A stretch of 64,000 bases of DNA from NCBI GenBank assembly GCA_002284875.1, contig CP015604.1:248001-312000 (forward strand), given 5' to 3'. Each line of letters opens with the position of its first letter. Positions within the stretch are counted from its first letter, which is position 1. The notes beneath the pieces were generated by a model. That model saw only the letters and a list, made by a program, of their open reading frames with translations, was not told where the DNA came from and did not search any database. Positions 37,802 through 47,902 of the stretch are shown here, one piece after another. A program made the position numbers and the translations under genes. This DNA comes from Actinobacteria bacterium IMCC26103 (GTDB taxonomy: Bacteria; Actinomycetota; Actinomycetes; Nanopelagicales; Nanopelagicaceae).

Positions 37802-39352
37802 TTACGGAGCTTTATTAATTGTAATCGTTACCGGCTTACCAATAGTTTGTGTTGTACCAGGATCAGGCGCTTGGCGAATCACAACGCCCACGCTTTGCGC
37901 GGAATCGTAATCGTTAAATTCGCGCACCAAGAAACCTGCTTGAATTAACAGAGTTTTAGCTTGAATTGCTTCTACCCCAATTAAATTCGGAACAGCAACT
38001 TCACCGCTGGCAATTGTTAACACAACGCCTGAACCTGCAGTAATTTTTGAGCCAGGTTCAGGCAGAACACTCAAGACAGTTCCTTGCACTTCATCCGAAG
38101 GTGCAGCTTCAGTTTTCGAGATAACTAAACCAGCTGCAGCAAGTGCTGTGCGGGCATCAATTAGTGATATGCCAACCAAGCCATCAGGAACTATTGCATC
38201 GCCTGGACCATCAGAGATAGTTAAGGTAACGGCAGATCCCTTTTTTACTTGCGTAGTCGCAAGTGGGATTTGGCTAGCAACGCGATCACGCGGAATTCGA
38301 GGATCATGTGCGCGTTGAATGGTTACGGTGTAACCAGTTAAAAGCGCGCGTGCATTGGCTTCAGATAGGCCAACTACATTAGGAACTTCATTTCCCAGCG
38401 ACGGAGTTGAACCTCCGCTTAAGGAAAGACCAACAATGGCTGCAGCGCCTGCAGCTAAAACCGCTAAACCTGTAAACAATGCAGTCCGTCGGCTTACCAG
38501 AGGTGTACGAGCAATTTTGGTAGAAATATTTTGACCGCTGCGAATCTTATTTATATCTTCAAACATCGCACGTGCTGATACATATCTATCTTCTGGTTTC
38601 TTAGCCAGGGCGACGGTTAATAAAACTTCTACACTTTCTGGTAGATCCGGTTGTAATTGTCGCGCTGGAGTCAGAGCACCTGATACATGTTGGTAGGCAA
38701 TTGAAACCGGAGTCTCACCGGTATATGGCGGACGACCAGTTAGAAGTTCATATAACAAGCAACCGGTTGAGTAAATATCAGTCGGCGCATCTGCAATTTC
38801 TCCGAGTGCTTGTTCAGGAGATAAATATTGCGCAGTACCGACAACATTCCAGGTACTAGTTAAAGTCGCACCTAAGTCATCCATGGCACGGGCTATACCA
38901 AAATCCATCACCTTTACATCGCCTTTATCGGTGATCATCACGTTGGCGGGTTTGATATCGCGGTGCACAATTCCACGCTGGTGCGAATATTCCAGGGCGG
39001 CGAGAATTCCGGCGCCGATTTCAAGGGCGCGATCAAGCGGTAAACGTTCGCCATTGTGAATGAGCTCGCGCAAGGTATGTCCTGAAACTAACTCCATAAC
39101 AATATACGGCGCAGGTTCTTCGCCTGAGTCATAAACGGCAACGATTCCGGGGTGGTTAAGTCCTGCTGCAGCCTTTGCTTCTTTTCTAAAACGGGATACG
39201 AAAGTTGGGTCTTTTGCTAAATCACTTCGCAGAATCTTTACCGCAACTTCGCGCGATAAACGTTGATCTTGTGCGATATAGACATCAGCCATTCCGCCAG
39301 TGCCAATCATTTCGCCTAGCTGATAGCGGCCGCCTAAAACTTTATTCATCAT
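37802..39352 (-). CDS. pknB: PASTA-domain serine/threonine kinase PknB
   Basis: A 516-aa membrane kinase. The kinase domain (about 8-275) has GTGGMADVY, the catalytic lysine in VAVKIL, HRDIKPANV and DFG. A transmembrane helix lies at about 293-313, and three extracytoplasmic PASTA repeats follow (about 322-390, 391-455, 456-516), one fewer than in mycobacterial PknB. PknB senses peptidoglycan fragments or lipid II and controls wall synthesis. It overlaps pstP by 4 nt (ATGA). The usual pknA, pbpA and rodA genes are absent here. Confidence 0.95.
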   Translation of the reverse strand: MMNKVLGGRYQLGEMIGTGGMADVYIAQDQRLSREVAVKILRSDLAKDPTFVSRFRKEAKAAAGLNHPGIVAVYDSGEEPAPYIVMELVSGHTLRELIHNGERLPLDRALEIGAGILAALEYSHQRGIVHRDIKPANVMITDKGDVKVMDFGIARAMDDLGATLTSTWNVVGTAQYLSPEQALGEIADAPTDIYSTGCLLYELLTGRPPYTGETPVSIAYQHVSGALTPARQLQPDLPESVEVLLTVALAKKPEDRYVSARAMFEDINKIRSGQNISTKIARTPLVSRRTALFTGLAVLAAGAAAIVGLSLSGGSTPSLGNEVPNVVGLSEANARALLTGYTVTIQRAHDPRIPRDRVASQIPLATTQVKKGSAVTLTISDGPGDAIVPDGLVGISLIDARTALAAAGLVISKTEAAPSDEVQGTVLSVLPEPGSKITAGSGVVLTIASGEVAVPNLIGVEAIQAKTLLIQAGFLVREFNDYDSAQSVGVVIRQAPDPGTTQTIGKPVTITINKAP

Positions 39353-40125
39353 GCTTTAGCCGCTCCTAACTTTTCAACTACGCTGGTATTTGATTCGACT
39401 AGATCTGCCAGAATCACGGTAACGTTATCAGGTGCACCATTTATATATGTGGCATCGATTAAGGCATCAACTGCAACAGCTGCATCCTTTCCTTTAATCA
39501 AAGATTTAATTTCCTTATCGCTCAAAACGCCAGTCAATCCGTCACTGCATACCAAGTAGCGGTCCTTAATTTTTCCTTCGAAGATATGAAGTGATGGCTC
39601 TAGGCTGCCTTCGCCCATTAGCGCTTGGGTAAGCATTGATCTTTGGGGATGCACCTGTGCTTCAGATTCGGAGATGACCCCGTTATTCAATAATTCTTGT
39701 AGAACAGTGTGATCTGCGCTGAGTTGCACTAAATCATTTCCGCGCAGGCGATAGGCCCGAGAATCACCAACGTGGAGCAATGAGATTTCTGAACCGCTGA
39801 TAAACAGGGCAGTAAGAGTGGTTCCCATGCCTGCCAACTGCGGTTCATCGCTTGCTACAGCGTGGATTTGTCCATCGATGGTGTGAAGTGAATTCAGAAA
39901 CAAATCACTAGCTGACTCGCTATCGATATCTGGATTTAAAAAAGTCGGTGCAATTTCTGAAAGGGTATTGATAGCAACTGATGATGCGACTTCGCCACCG
40001 GCGTGCCCACCCATGCCATCTGCAACTGCAATTAACTGTGAACCAGTAAGGGCCGAGTCTTCATTGCCGTTACGGATTAAACCGACAGCCGAACGCGCAG
40101 CGCATTGAAAGTAAAGCGGGTTCAT
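39349..40125 (-). CDS. pstP: PP2C-type protein phosphatase (PstP-like)
   Basis: A 258-aa soluble PPM phosphatase with the metal-binding motifs RNGNEDS, VADGMGGHAGGE, CSDGLTG and DNVTVI. It should reverse PknB phosphorylation. It consists of the catalytic domain only; the membrane helix and outer domain of mycobacterial PstP are missing. TAGGCT is 7 nt before the ATG and no Shine-Dalgarno is seen, so the pstP-pknB mRNA is probably leaderless. Confidence 0.93.
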   Translation of the reverse strand: MNPLYFQCAARSAVGLIRNGNEDSALTGSQLIAVADGMGGHAGGEVASSVAINTLSEIAPTFLNPDIDSESASDLFLNSLHTIDGQIHAVASDEPQLAGMGTTLTALFISGSEISLLHVGDSRAYRLRGNDLVQLSADHTVLQELLNNGVISESEAQVHPQRSMLTQALMGEGSLEPSLHIFEGKIKDRYLVCSDGLTGVLSDKEIKSLIKGKDAAVAVDALIDATYINGAPDNVTVILADLVESNTSVVEKLGAAKA

Positions 40126-40157
40126 AACGCGTAGCCTAATGGTGTTAATCTCAAACT
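40126..40157. promoter_or_regulatory. Compact divergent promoter pstP / glycerophosphodiesterase
   Basis: Thirty-two bases separate two divergent starts. The minus-strand hexamer TAGGCT covers 40133-40138 (7 nt before the pstP ATG); the plus-strand hexamer TAATCT covers 40146-40151 (6 nt before the other ATG). Both transcripts would be leaderless and the polymerases would compete for the site. Confidence 0.6.
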
Positions 40158-40859
40158 ATGAAGATCTACGCTCACCGCGGGGCATCTCATGACTATCCCG
40201 AGATGACCATGGCTGCATATGAAAACGCGGTCAAGCAAGGTGCCGATGGTTTCGAATGCGATCTACGACTAACTAAAGATGGCATCGCTGTCTTATGGCA
40301 TGACGCGGATTTAAAGCGGTGTGCAGATAGCGATGCAGTAGTCGCAGATAGTAATTATCTCCAGTTAAAAGGTATTTATCCGCAGATACTTACCCTTGAT
40401 CAATTCCTTGATTTTGCAATAGTTGAGAAGAAATCTCTTCTACTTGAAACGAAACATCCAGTGCCATCTCGCACCGCAATCGAAGATAAAGTAGTAGAAA
40501 AGATTCATTTAGAAGCAAAGCGAATCGAAAAAGCTGGAATTTCGGTAAATATTATGTCGTTCTCTTGGTTTGCCATTGAACGAGTAAAAGCGTTAGATAA
40601 AAATATTGAAACTACTTTTTTACTGCACGATCAGACACCATGGTTTAGCGCGAGATATTCATCGGCCCAATCATTGGGCCCAGGAATATCACTGCTGCGA
40701 AAGAGACCAGCGCTAGCAAAGCGAATAAAAGAGTCGGGCCGCAAATTAAATGTCTGGACTGTCAATGAACCAAATGACATATTGCTATGCCAGCACTTGG
40801 GAGTTGATAATTTAATAACCAATCGCCCCGGGTTTGCGCGGGAGATCCTGCGTAAATAG
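40158..40859 (+). CDS. Glycerophosphodiester phosphodiesterase family protein
   Basis: A 233-aa GDPD-fold TIM barrel that probably hydrolyses glycerophosphodiesters from lipid turnover. Catalytic His6-Arg7 in YAHRGAS, metal ligands Glu33 and Asp35 in FECDLRLTKDG, and His48 in WHD are present. The C-terminal VWTVNEP and ITNRPGF segments are typical. No signal peptide, so it is cytoplasmic. The transcript appears leaderless (TAATCT-6 nt-ATG). Confidence 0.9.
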   Translation: MKIYAHRGASHDYPEMTMAAYENAVKQGADGFECDLRLTKDGIAVLWHDADLKRCADSDAVVADSNYLQLKGIYPQILTLDQFLDFAIVEKKSLLLETKHPVPSRTAIEDKVVEKIHLEAKRIEKAGISVNIMSFSWFAIERVKALDKNIETTFLLHDQTPWFSARYSSAQSLGPGISLLRKRPALAKRIKESGRKLNVWTVNEPNDILLCQHLGVDNLITNRPGFAREILRK

Positions 40860-40927
40860 TTAAAGCCCTAATTCAATAAAGGTTTATTAGTGATCGGCGC
40901 ACTCTGTTAAACAGGTATCCTTAACCA

Positions 40928-41767
40928 GTGAGCGCATCAGAAAGCCAGAGATTTGCCTATTTAGGTCCGGTTGGGACCTTCACTGAGGCTGCGCTAAAGA
41001 AGATAACTTGCGATTCAGATATCTTAATTCCATATGCAAATGTGACGGCGGCCCTTAATGCAGTCCGCTCTGGCGATGCCCAATTTGCACTTGTTCCAAT
41101 CGAAAATTCGGTAGAAGGCGTGGTTGCGCGCACGCTAGATGAACTCGCAACTGGTGATCCGTTAACAATTGCCGGAGAAGTAACCCTGCCAGTTTCATTT
41201 GCACTAATGGCCAAACCTGGCACAACAAATATTGTACGAATCGGCACGCACCCACACGCCGAATCACAATGCCGGGCATATATCGCCAAGAACTATCCCC
41301 ATGCAGAGATTGTTCCGACCAACTCAACTTCAGCTGCTGCTGAATTAGTAGGTAAAGGCGAACTCGATGCGGCGATCGCATCAACTGCTGCTGCCACACA
41401 TTTTGGTTTAGAAATTCTCGCCGAAAATATCGGTGATAACACCGAGGCGGTTACACGATTCATCTCTGCCCAAAAACCAGGCTGGATTCCAGAGCCGACC
41501 GGCCACGACCGAACATCAATGGCGATCTTCATTGATATCGACCATGCGGGTGCGTTGCTGGAAATATTGCAGGTCTTTGCAAAAAATAGCGTTAACCTGA
41601 CATTTATTCAGAGTCGTCCCACAGGTCGCGAGTTAGGTCACTACCATTTCATTATTGATGTAGAAGGCCATATCAACGATCCCGCAGTCGGCGATAGCGT
41701 CGCAGAGCTAAGGGAAATTTGTGACGACATCAGATTCTTAGGTTCTTATCCCAGAGAGGTGCAATAA
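40928..41767 (+). CDS. pheA: Prephenate dehydratase
   Basis: A 279-aa enzyme of phenylalanine synthesis converting prephenate to phenylpyruvate. The catalytic domain (about 5-185) has [13 protein letters not shown], the IENSVEGVV motif and the catalytic TRF in AVTRFI. A regulatory ACT domain follows (about 195-275, with the ESRP-like QSRPTG and GHYHFIID). The start is GTG at 40928 with TATCCT exactly 6 nt upstream, a leaderless layout. serS follows after 2 bp. Confidence 0.95.
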   Translation: MSASESQRFAYLGPVGTFTEAALKKITCDSDILIPYANVTAALNAVRSGDAQFALVPIENSVEGVVARTLDELATGDPLTIAGEVTLPVSFALMAKPGTTNIVRIGTHPHAESQCRAYIAKNYPHAEIVPTNSTSAAAELVGKGELDAAIASTAAATHFGLEILAENIGDNTEAVTRFISAQKPGWIPEPTGHDRTSMAIFIDIDHAGALLEILQVFAKNSVNLTFIQSRPTGRELGHYHFIIDVEGHINDPAVGDSVAELREICDDIRFLGSYPREVQ

Positions 41768-41769
41768 CG

Positions 41770-43038
41770 ATGATCGATATTAAGTTTTTGCGCGAGAACC
41801 CTGATGCTGTGCGCGCTTCGCAAAAAGGTCGCGGTGAAGATGTTGCGATAGTTGATCAAGTCTTAGCAAGCGATGAAATTCGCCGCGTGGCACTTGCGAA
41901 TTTCGAAACTTTGCGCGCAGAACAGAACGCTCTCTCTAAATCAGTTGGTTCAGCAAAAGGCGATGAAAAGGCTGCTTTATTAGAAAATTCCAAAGCTTTA
42001 GCGGAAAAAGTTAAGGCTGCAGATAGCAAGCGAGCAGAGGCTGAAACCCAAGCCAACGCACTTGTCATGCAACTTTCTAATCTTTTAGATCCAGAAGCTC
42101 CGATCGGTGGCGAAGCAGATTTCGTAACTATCGAACACGTTGGCACTCCACGCGACTTTGCCAAGGATGGTTTTGAAGCAAAAGATCACGTTGAACTCGG
42201 TAAGTTGCTTGGAGCAATTGATACCGAACGCGGTGCAAAGGTTTCTGGTTCACGTTCTTACTACTTAACTGGCGTCGGTGCGATGCTGGAATTCGCCCTA
42301 GTTAACTATGCGATTCAAAGCGCACTAAAGGCAGGCTTTACTCCAGTTATTCCGCCAGTTTTAGTTAAGCCCGCTGCAATGGAAGGCACCGGTTTTCTGG
42401 GACAGGCTGCCGAAAATGTTTATCACCTTGAAAAAGATGACGCCTACTTAGTAGGGACAAGCGAAGTTCCACTTGCTGCATTCCATATGGATGAAGTGCT
42501 TCCAGCGGATAAATTGCCGATGCGTTACGCCGGATATTCAACTTGTTTCCGCCGCGAAGCAGGCACTTACGGAAAAGATACCCGCGGAATCATACGTGTT
42601 CACCAATTCGATAAAGTTGAAATGTTCTCATTCTGTAAACCAGAAGAAGCAAAGGCAGAACATCAACGTCTGTTGCAGTGGGAGAAAGATTTCCTTAATG
42701 CGATGGAAATACCATTTCGCGTAATTGATGTGGCATCAGGCGATCTTGGATCAAGTGCCACCCGTAAATTTGATATCGAAGCTTGGATCCCCACCCAAAA
42801 TGAATATCGCGAGGTAACAAGCACTTCTAATTGCACCGAGTTCCAAGCCCGCCGCTTAAATATTCGCTATAAAGATGCTGACGGGACCAAGTCGGTTGCC
42901 ACTTTAAATGGCACCTTAGTTGCGATTCCACGCATGATCGTTGCGATATTGGAAAACCACCAGAATCCAGATGGCACAGTTAACGTCCCAGCCGCACTAC
43001 AACCATTCCTTGGAATGAAGCGATTTGAGCTTGTGTGA
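41770..43038 (+). CDS. serS: Seryl-tRNA synthetase
   Basis: A 422-aa class II aminoacyl-tRNA synthetase charging tRNA-Ser. The N-terminal coiled-coil arm (about 25-100) precedes the catalytic core with motif 2 ([16 protein letters not shown]) and motif 3 ([16 protein letters not shown]). The tRNA-Ser(UGA) gene lies about 860 bp downstream. The gene overlaps the HAD hydrolase gene by 4 nt (GTGA). Confidence 0.97.
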   Translation: MIDIKFLRENPDAVRASQKGRGEDVAIVDQVLASDEIRRVALANFETLRAEQNALSKSVGSAKGDEKAALLENSKALAEKVKAADSKRAEAETQANALVMQLSNLLDPEAPIGGEADFVTIEHVGTPRDFAKDGFEAKDHVELGKLLGAIDTERGAKVSGSRSYYLTGVGAMLEFALVNYAIQSALKAGFTPVIPPVLVKPAAMEGTGFLGQAAENVYHLEKDDAYLVGTSEVPLAAFHMDEVLPADKLPMRYAGYSTCFRREAGTYGKDTRGIIRVHQFDKVEMFSFCKPEEAKAEHQRLLQWEKDFLNAMEIPFRVIDVASGDLGSSATRKFDIEAWIPTQNEYREVTSTSNCTEFQARRLNIRYKDADGTKSVATLNGTLVAIPRMIVAILENHQNPDGTVNVPAALQPFLGMKRFELV

Positions 43039-43850
43039 GTGAACGTCGCCCCAAATTAATTGCAACTGATTTAGATGGCACGATCGTCCCCCATAACGAA
43101 GGTATTTCACACCGCACAATCGCCGCATTTACCAAAGCTCGTGATTTAGGTATCGAAATCTTCTTTGTTACCGGTCGTCCACCTCGCTGGATGGACGATG
43201 TGCGCGAAGCCTTTGATTTTGGAACTGCTATATGTTGTAACGGTGGGCTTCTCTATGACATGCACAACGATAAAGTCTTAGAACAATGGATGATTCAACC
43301 TACTGAATTACAAAAAGCGGTAGATATTCTGCGCAAAACTATTCCCAACGTTTCTTTCGCAGTTGAATCTAATGATCACTTCCATCGCGAGAAGGCTTAT
43401 ATTCCGCGATGGGATATCGGGATGGATAACGTTGGCGTAGACACAATTGATTCAGTTACAAATCGTCCCGCACTTAAATTATTAGCGCGCCTTTCGCAAG
43501 AAGAGATCTCGGCCGACGAAATGTTGGCGCTAGCAACACCTGCTTTGCTAGGTGTTGTAAACGTTACGCATTCTGCAAATAACGATTCGCTCCTTGAAAT
43601 CTCTGCGTTAGGTGTTTCAAAAGGTGAAACTTTAGCGATGATGGCATCGCGTATTGGAATTACTGCAGAAGATTGCGTTGCATTTGGTGACAACCCAAAT
43701 GACTTTTCTATGTTGCAATGGGCGCATCGCTCATATGCGATGATCGATGGCCATCATGCAGGTCCAGCAAATGCGAAAGATGTAGCTCCGCCTCATAATC
43801 AAGATGGCGTCGCTATAGTGATTGAAAAACTCCTCGAACTTCCGCAGTAA
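43035..43850 (+). CDS. HAD-superfamily Cof-type hydrolase
   Basis: A 271-aa phosphatase with the C2-capped Cof/YbiV layout: motif [10 protein letters not shown] near 10-18, motif II TGRPP, a cap at about 80-190, and motifs III/IV ending in [12 protein letters not shown]. Such enzymes dephosphorylate sugar phosphates or cofactors; the substrate here is unknown. The start is GTG overlapping the serS stop (GTGTGA). Confidence 0.9.
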   Translation: MSERRPKLIATDLDGTIVPHNEGISHRTIAAFTKARDLGIEIFFVTGRPPRWMDDVREAFDFGTAICCNGGLLYDMHNDKVLEQWMIQPTELQKAVDILRKTIPNVSFAVESNDHFHREKAYIPRWDIGMDNVGVDTIDSVTNRPALKLLARLSQEEISADEMLALATPALLGVVNVTHSANNDSLLEISALGVSKGETLAMMASRIGITAEDCVAFGDNPNDFSMLQWAHRSYAMIDGHHAGPANAKDVAPPHNQDGVAIVIEKLLELPQ

Positions 43851-43896
43851 TACCGTCGATTTTTAATGCTTACGATCTTCGGGTAATCTCTCCCAC

Positions 43897-43982
43897 GGAG
43901 GGCTCGCATAGCGGCCGAGTGCACCGGTCTTGAAAACCGGCAAACGAAAGTTTCGTGGGTTCAAATCCCACGCCCTCCGCCA
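43897..43982 (+). tRNA. tRNA-Ser (anticodon UGA)
   Basis: An 86-nt class II tRNA. The acceptor stem GGAGGGC (43897-43903) pairs with GCCCTCC (43972-43978), followed by discriminator G and an encoded CCA. The anticodon loop CTTGAAA gives UGA. A long variable arm is present (AAACGAAAGTTTC region). A T-run follows. Confidence 0.96.
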
Positions 43983-44097
43983 TTTTTTACTCCTGCTGTG
44001 GCTGACTTCATAGCCTCGGTGCGGGGTTACGCCTAGCCTCTTTTACCAATCAAGCGCACACTTCTCCTAGGAAATCTTTAAAACCAAAGGGGAAGCA

Positions 44098-44898
44098 ATG
44101 TCCGGAGTCTTTTCTCCAACCCGCGCCAAAATTAAAGAGCGCACGCTTCGCACAGATAAGTGGTGGCTAGAACCTGCAATTACCTTCGCTGTTTTATTTA
44201 GCTTCATTATTTATGCAACCTTCCGCGCATTTGAAGGCGCTAACTACTTCACCGAACCACTGATCTCCCCTTTCTATTCACCATGTCTTTCACAGGCTTG
44301 CGTTGCTGGCTCAACTATTTTCGGTTGGACTCCAGTAAGCGCTGAAATTTTTAACTTCGCACTTTCTCCTGCGCTGATTATTTTGATCTTCCCACTTGGT
44401 TTCCGAATGACTTGTTATTACTACCGCAAGGCTTACTACCGCGCGTTCTGGTTATCACCACCTGCTTGTGCAGTTGCCGAACCACACACCAAATACACCG
44501 GTGAAACTCGCGCTCCACTTATTTTGCAGAATGCACACCGCTGGTTCTTCTATGCAGGATTAGTCTTTAACGTATTCCTTACTTATGACGCAGTAATTTC
44601 ATTTAAGAACTCTGAAGGCCAGTGGGGACATGCCAGCGTTGGTTCGCTTGTCTTGTTAGTTAGCTCAACACTTCTCTGGTTCTACTCACTTTCATGTCAC
44701 ACCTGTCGCCATACAGTCGGTGGACGTCTAAAGCATTTCTCAGCTCATCCAATTCGCTACAAGCTTTGGACTTTAGTTTCAGTTCTAAATCATAAGCATC
44801 AGCAATTTGCTTGGTACTCACTTGCTGGCGTTGCTTTTGCCGATATCTACGTTCGCCAAGTTGCAACTGGCGCCTGGACCAATTTCTACTTCTTCTAA
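44098..44898 (+). CDS. sdhC: Succinate dehydrogenase membrane anchor subunit (Sdh1 type)
   Basis: A 266-aa protein with five hydrophobic segments (about 28-48, 88-108, 145-168, 180-200, 238-258) and several His residues that could bind haem (NAHRWF, WGHASVG, NHKHQQF). It leads an operon with the flavoprotein and iron-sulfur subunits, as in mycobacterial Rv0249c-0247c. A single membrane subunit replaces SdhC+SdhD. AAGGGG lies 6 nt before ATG. Confidence 0.85.
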   Translation: MSGVFSPTRAKIKERTLRTDKWWLEPAITFAVLFSFIIYATFRAFEGANYFTEPLISPFYSPCLSQACVAGSTIFGWTPVSAEIFNFALSPALIILIFPLGFRMTCYYYRKAYYRAFWLSPPACAVAEPHTKYTGETRAPLILQNAHRWFFYAGLVFNVFLTYDAVISFKNSEGQWGHASVGSLVLLVSSTLLWFYSLSCHTCRHTVGGRLKHFSAHPIRYKLWTLVSVLNHKHQQFAWYSLAGVAFADIYVRQVATGAWTNFYFF

Positions 44899-44901
44899 AG
44901 G

Positions 44902-46809
44902 ATGCCAATAGATATGACTACTGAAAAAATAGCGCTCGAGCGTCACAAGTATGACGTTCTTGTAATTGGTGCCGGCGGTGCGGGTTTACGCGCAGCTGTT
45001 GAAGCGCGCGAATCAGGCCTGCGCGTAGCGATCATCTGTAAATCGCTATTCGGCAAGGCCCACACAGTTATGGCCGAAGGTGGCGCAGCTGCCTCAATGG
45101 GTAACGCAAATTCCAACGATAATTGGATGGTTCACTTTCGCGACACGATGCGCGGTGGAAAGTTCCTAAACCATTTCCGTATGGCAGAGCTACACGCCAA
45201 AGAATCTCCAGATCGCATCTGGGAATTGGAAATGTGGGGCGCGCTCTTTGATCGCACCAAAGAAGGAAAGATCAGCCAACGTAACTTCGGCGGACACGAA
45301 TATCCACGCCTTGCACACGTTGGTGACCGCACTGGTCTAGAACTTATTCGTACGATGCAACAGAAGATCGTTGCTCTGCAGCAGGCCGATAAGCGCGAAC
45401 ACGGTGATTACGAATCACACATTAAAGTTTTCGCAGAACTTACTATTACTGAAATTCTTAAAGAGAACGGCAATATCGCAGGCGCATATGGTTACTGGCG
45501 CGAATCCGGATCAGAAGTTCTCTTTGAAGCACCTGCGGTAATTATCGCAACTGGTGGAGTCGGTAAAACTTTTAAAATTACCTCTAACTCTTGGGAAGGA
45601 ACTGGCGATGGCCATGCACTTGCTTTGAAAGCTGGAGCAAACCTGGTTGATATGGAATTTTTACAGTTCCACCCAACCGGTATGGTCTGGCCACCATCTG
45701 TGCGCGGAATCTTAGTTACAGAATCAGTACGTGGTGAAGGTGGAATCCTTACCAATATCAATGGCGAACGCTTTATGTTTAAGTACATCCCAGATGTATT
45801 TAAAGATAAGTATGCAGATAATGAAGCCGAAGCCGATCGTTGGTATGAAGATCAAGATAACAACCGCCGCCCACCAGAACTTTTGCCGCGCGATGAAGTT
45901 GCGCGCGCAATTAACACTGAAGTTAAAGCAGGCCGCGGCACCGAACACGGTGGCGTATTCCTAGATGTTTCCAAGCGTATTTCTGCTGAAATTATTAAGA
46001 AGCGCCTGCCATCTATGTGGCACCAGTTCTACGAATTAGCGGGCGTTGACATCACCAAAGAGGCGATGGAAGTTGGCCCAACTTGTCACTATGTAATGGG
46101 TGGCGTTGAAGTAGAGCCAGATACTGCAGCTGCAGTTGGTGTGCCTGGCTTATTTGCAGCCGGTGAAGTCGCTGGCGGAATGCACGGATCAAACCGCCTT
46201 GGTGGAAATTCACTCTCTGATCTCTTGGTCTTTGGTCGTCGTGCTGGAATGGGCGCTGCCGCTTACGTTAAGCAGAACAGCAGCGCATCCGTATCGGATG
46301 CAACAGTTGCTGCAGCTGCTGCTCGCATCGAAGCGCCTTTTGCGCGCACAGGTGGCGAGAACTCTTACTCACTTCACGCAGAATTGCAGGAAGTTACGCA
46401 TAACCTGGTCGGAATTATTCGTACCGGTGCTGAATTAAAAGAAGCGATTGAAAAGATCGCCGAAATTAGAAAGCGCAGCGCCAACGTTGTCGTCTCTGGT
46501 GGCCGTAAATTCAATCCAGGATTCCACTTGGCATTTGACCTCGACAATATGTTGTTAGTCGCCGAAAGCACTGCAAAGTCAGCGATCGCTCGCGAAGAAT
46601 CACGCGGCGGACATACACGCGATGATTTCCCAGGCATGAATTCCACTTGGCGTCAGAGCAATCACATTGCATCCTTTGATGGCAATCAAGTTAATGTGCG
46701 CAAGCAATCGCTGCCATTTATGCCGAAAGAGCTCTTTGATCTCTTTGAAGTCGATGAACTTAAGAAGTACATGACACCGGAAGAAATTGCGAAAGGCGGA
46801 ACCAACTAA
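44902..46809 (+). CDS. sdhA: Succinate dehydrogenase flavoprotein subunit
   Basis: A 635-aa FAD-binding subunit that oxidises succinate to fumarate. The dinucleotide-binding GAGGAGLRAA is near 22-31; HTVMAEGGAAA contains the His that covalently holds FAD; the substrate-site region HPTGM and the HGSNRLGGNSL motif are present. It overlaps sdhB by one base (TAATG). The long form and gene order match the actinobacterial Sdh1 operon. Confidence 0.96.
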   Translation: MPIDMTTEKIALERHKYDVLVIGAGGAGLRAAVEARESGLRVAIICKSLFGKAHTVMAEGGAAASMGNANSNDNWMVHFRDTMRGGKFLNHFRMAELHAKESPDRIWELEMWGALFDRTKEGKISQRNFGGHEYPRLAHVGDRTGLELIRTMQQKIVALQQADKREHGDYESHIKVFAELTITEILKENGNIAGAYGYWRESGSEVLFEAPAVIIATGGVGKTFKITSNSWEGTGDGHALALKAGANLVDMEFLQFHPTGMVWPPSVRGILVTESVRGEGGILTNINGERFMFKYIPDVFKDKYADNEAEADRWYEDQDNNRRPPELLPRDEVARAINTEVKAGRGTEHGGVFLDVSKRISAEIIKKRLPSMWHQFYELAGVDITKEAMEVGPTCHYVMGGVEVEPDTAAAVGVPGLFAAGEVAGGMHGSNRLGGNSLSDLLVFGRRAGMGAAAYVKQNSSASVSDATVAAAAARIEAPFARTGGENSYSLHAELQEVTHNLVGIIRTGAELKEAIEKIAEIRKRSANVVVSGGRKFNPGFHLAFDLDNMLLVAESTAKSAIAREESRGGHTRDDFPGMNSTWRQSNHIASFDGNQVNVRKQSLPFMPKELFDLFEVDELKKYMTPEEIAKGGTN

Positions 46810-47567
46810 TGGCGCGCAAATTAAATCTTCGCATTTGGCGAGGCGACGCAACTGATGGTGGCCTTAAAGATGTTCAAGTAGATGTCAACGAGGGCGAAGT
46901 TGTCCTTGATGTAATTCACCGCGTACAAGCAACCCAGATGGGCGATCTCGCAGTTCGTTGGAACTGTAAGGCTGGCAAATGTGGATCTTGTTCAATGGAG
47001 ATCAACGGCAAGCCACGCCTGGCATGTATGACACAAGTTGCTTCTTTTGGCGAAGATGAAACTATTACCGTCACACCACTTCGTGCATTTCCAGTCATTA
47101 AAGATCTCGTTACCGATGTCTCTTTTAACTATAAGAAAGCGATGGAGATCCCAGCATACGAACCACCTAAGGAGCTACAGCCAGGTGAAGCACGTATGCA
47201 GCAGGTTGACGTGGAACGTTCACAAGAATTCCGTAAATGTATCGAGTGCTTCCTATGTCAGAACACTTGCCACGTAATCCGCGATCACGAAGAGAACAAA
47301 AAATCATTCGCAGGTCCGCGTTTCTTTATCCGCATCGCAGAACTAGATATGCATCCGCTTGATATGTTGAAAAATCGCAAACGTACTGCGCAAGAAGAGC
47401 ATGGCCTTGGAATGTGTAACATCACCAAGTGTTGTACTGAGGTCTGCCCAGAGCACATCAAGATAACCGACAACGCGATCATCCCGATGAAAGAACGCGT
47501 AGTTGATATTAAATACGATCCAGCTCGCATGTTTGCCGGTCTCTTAAAGAGAGAAAAGCGCAACTAA
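46809..47567 (+). CDS. sdhB: Succinate dehydrogenase iron-sulfur subunit
   Basis: A 252-aa subunit carrying three clusters. The N-terminal ferredoxin domain has the [2Fe-2S] cysteines in CKAGKCGSCSM and a later Cys in RLAC. The C-terminal domain has CIECFLCQNTC and CNITKCCTEVCPEHI for the [4Fe-4S] and [3Fe-4S]-type centres. It passes electrons from SdhA to the membrane subunit and quinone. Confidence 0.95.
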   Translation: MARKLNLRIWRGDATDGGLKDVQVDVNEGEVVLDVIHRVQATQMGDLAVRWNCKAGKCGSCSMEINGKPRLACMTQVASFGEDETITVTPLRAFPVIKDLVTDVSFNYKKAMEIPAYEPPKELQPGEARMQQVDVERSQEFRKCIECFLCQNTCHVIRDHEENKKSFAGPRFFIRIAELDMHPLDMLKNRKRTAQEEHGLGMCNITKCCTEVCPEHIKITDNAIIPMKERVVDIKYDPARMFAGLLKREKRN

Positions 47568-47569
47568 AG

Positions 47570-47902
47570 ATGAAGCCACTACCGCTGGTTGCGTTGGGTG
47601 GCATCGCAGGATCGCTATTGCGCTGGCAGCTTATAGAAGCTCTGCCATCACTTTCACTTGGCGTCTTTATCGTTAATCAACTCGGTGTTTTGATCGCCGG
47701 AATTGTTGCCTATCGAATATCTGCAACTCCATCACAGAAACTATTCTGGATAACAGGCTTTGCCGGAGGCTTTACTACCCTCTCCTCTTTTGCATTTATC
47801 TTGCAAGGTTCAAATTTAATTAGCGGCTTTGGTTATGCCTTCACTTCTCTTCTCATTAGCTTGCTTATATTGAATTTAGTTAGAGGTAAGAGCCGCGCAT
47901 GA
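47570..47902 (+). CDS. crcB: Fluoride channel subunit CrcB (copy 1)
   Basis: A 110-aa Fluc channel subunit with four transmembrane helices. Family motifs are GGIAGSLLRW, the pore Asn in VNQLGV, and GGFTTLSSF. Fluc proteins export fluoride. It starts 2 bp after sdhB and overlaps the second copy by 4 nt (ATGA), so the two subunits probably form a heterodimer. I saw no fluoride riboswitch in the available space. Confidence 0.92.
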   Translation: MKPLPLVALGGIAGSLLRWQLIEALPSLSLGVFIVNQLGVLIAGIVAYRISATPSQKLFWITGFAGGFTTLSSFAFILQGSNLISGFGYAFTSLLISLLILNLVRGKSRA

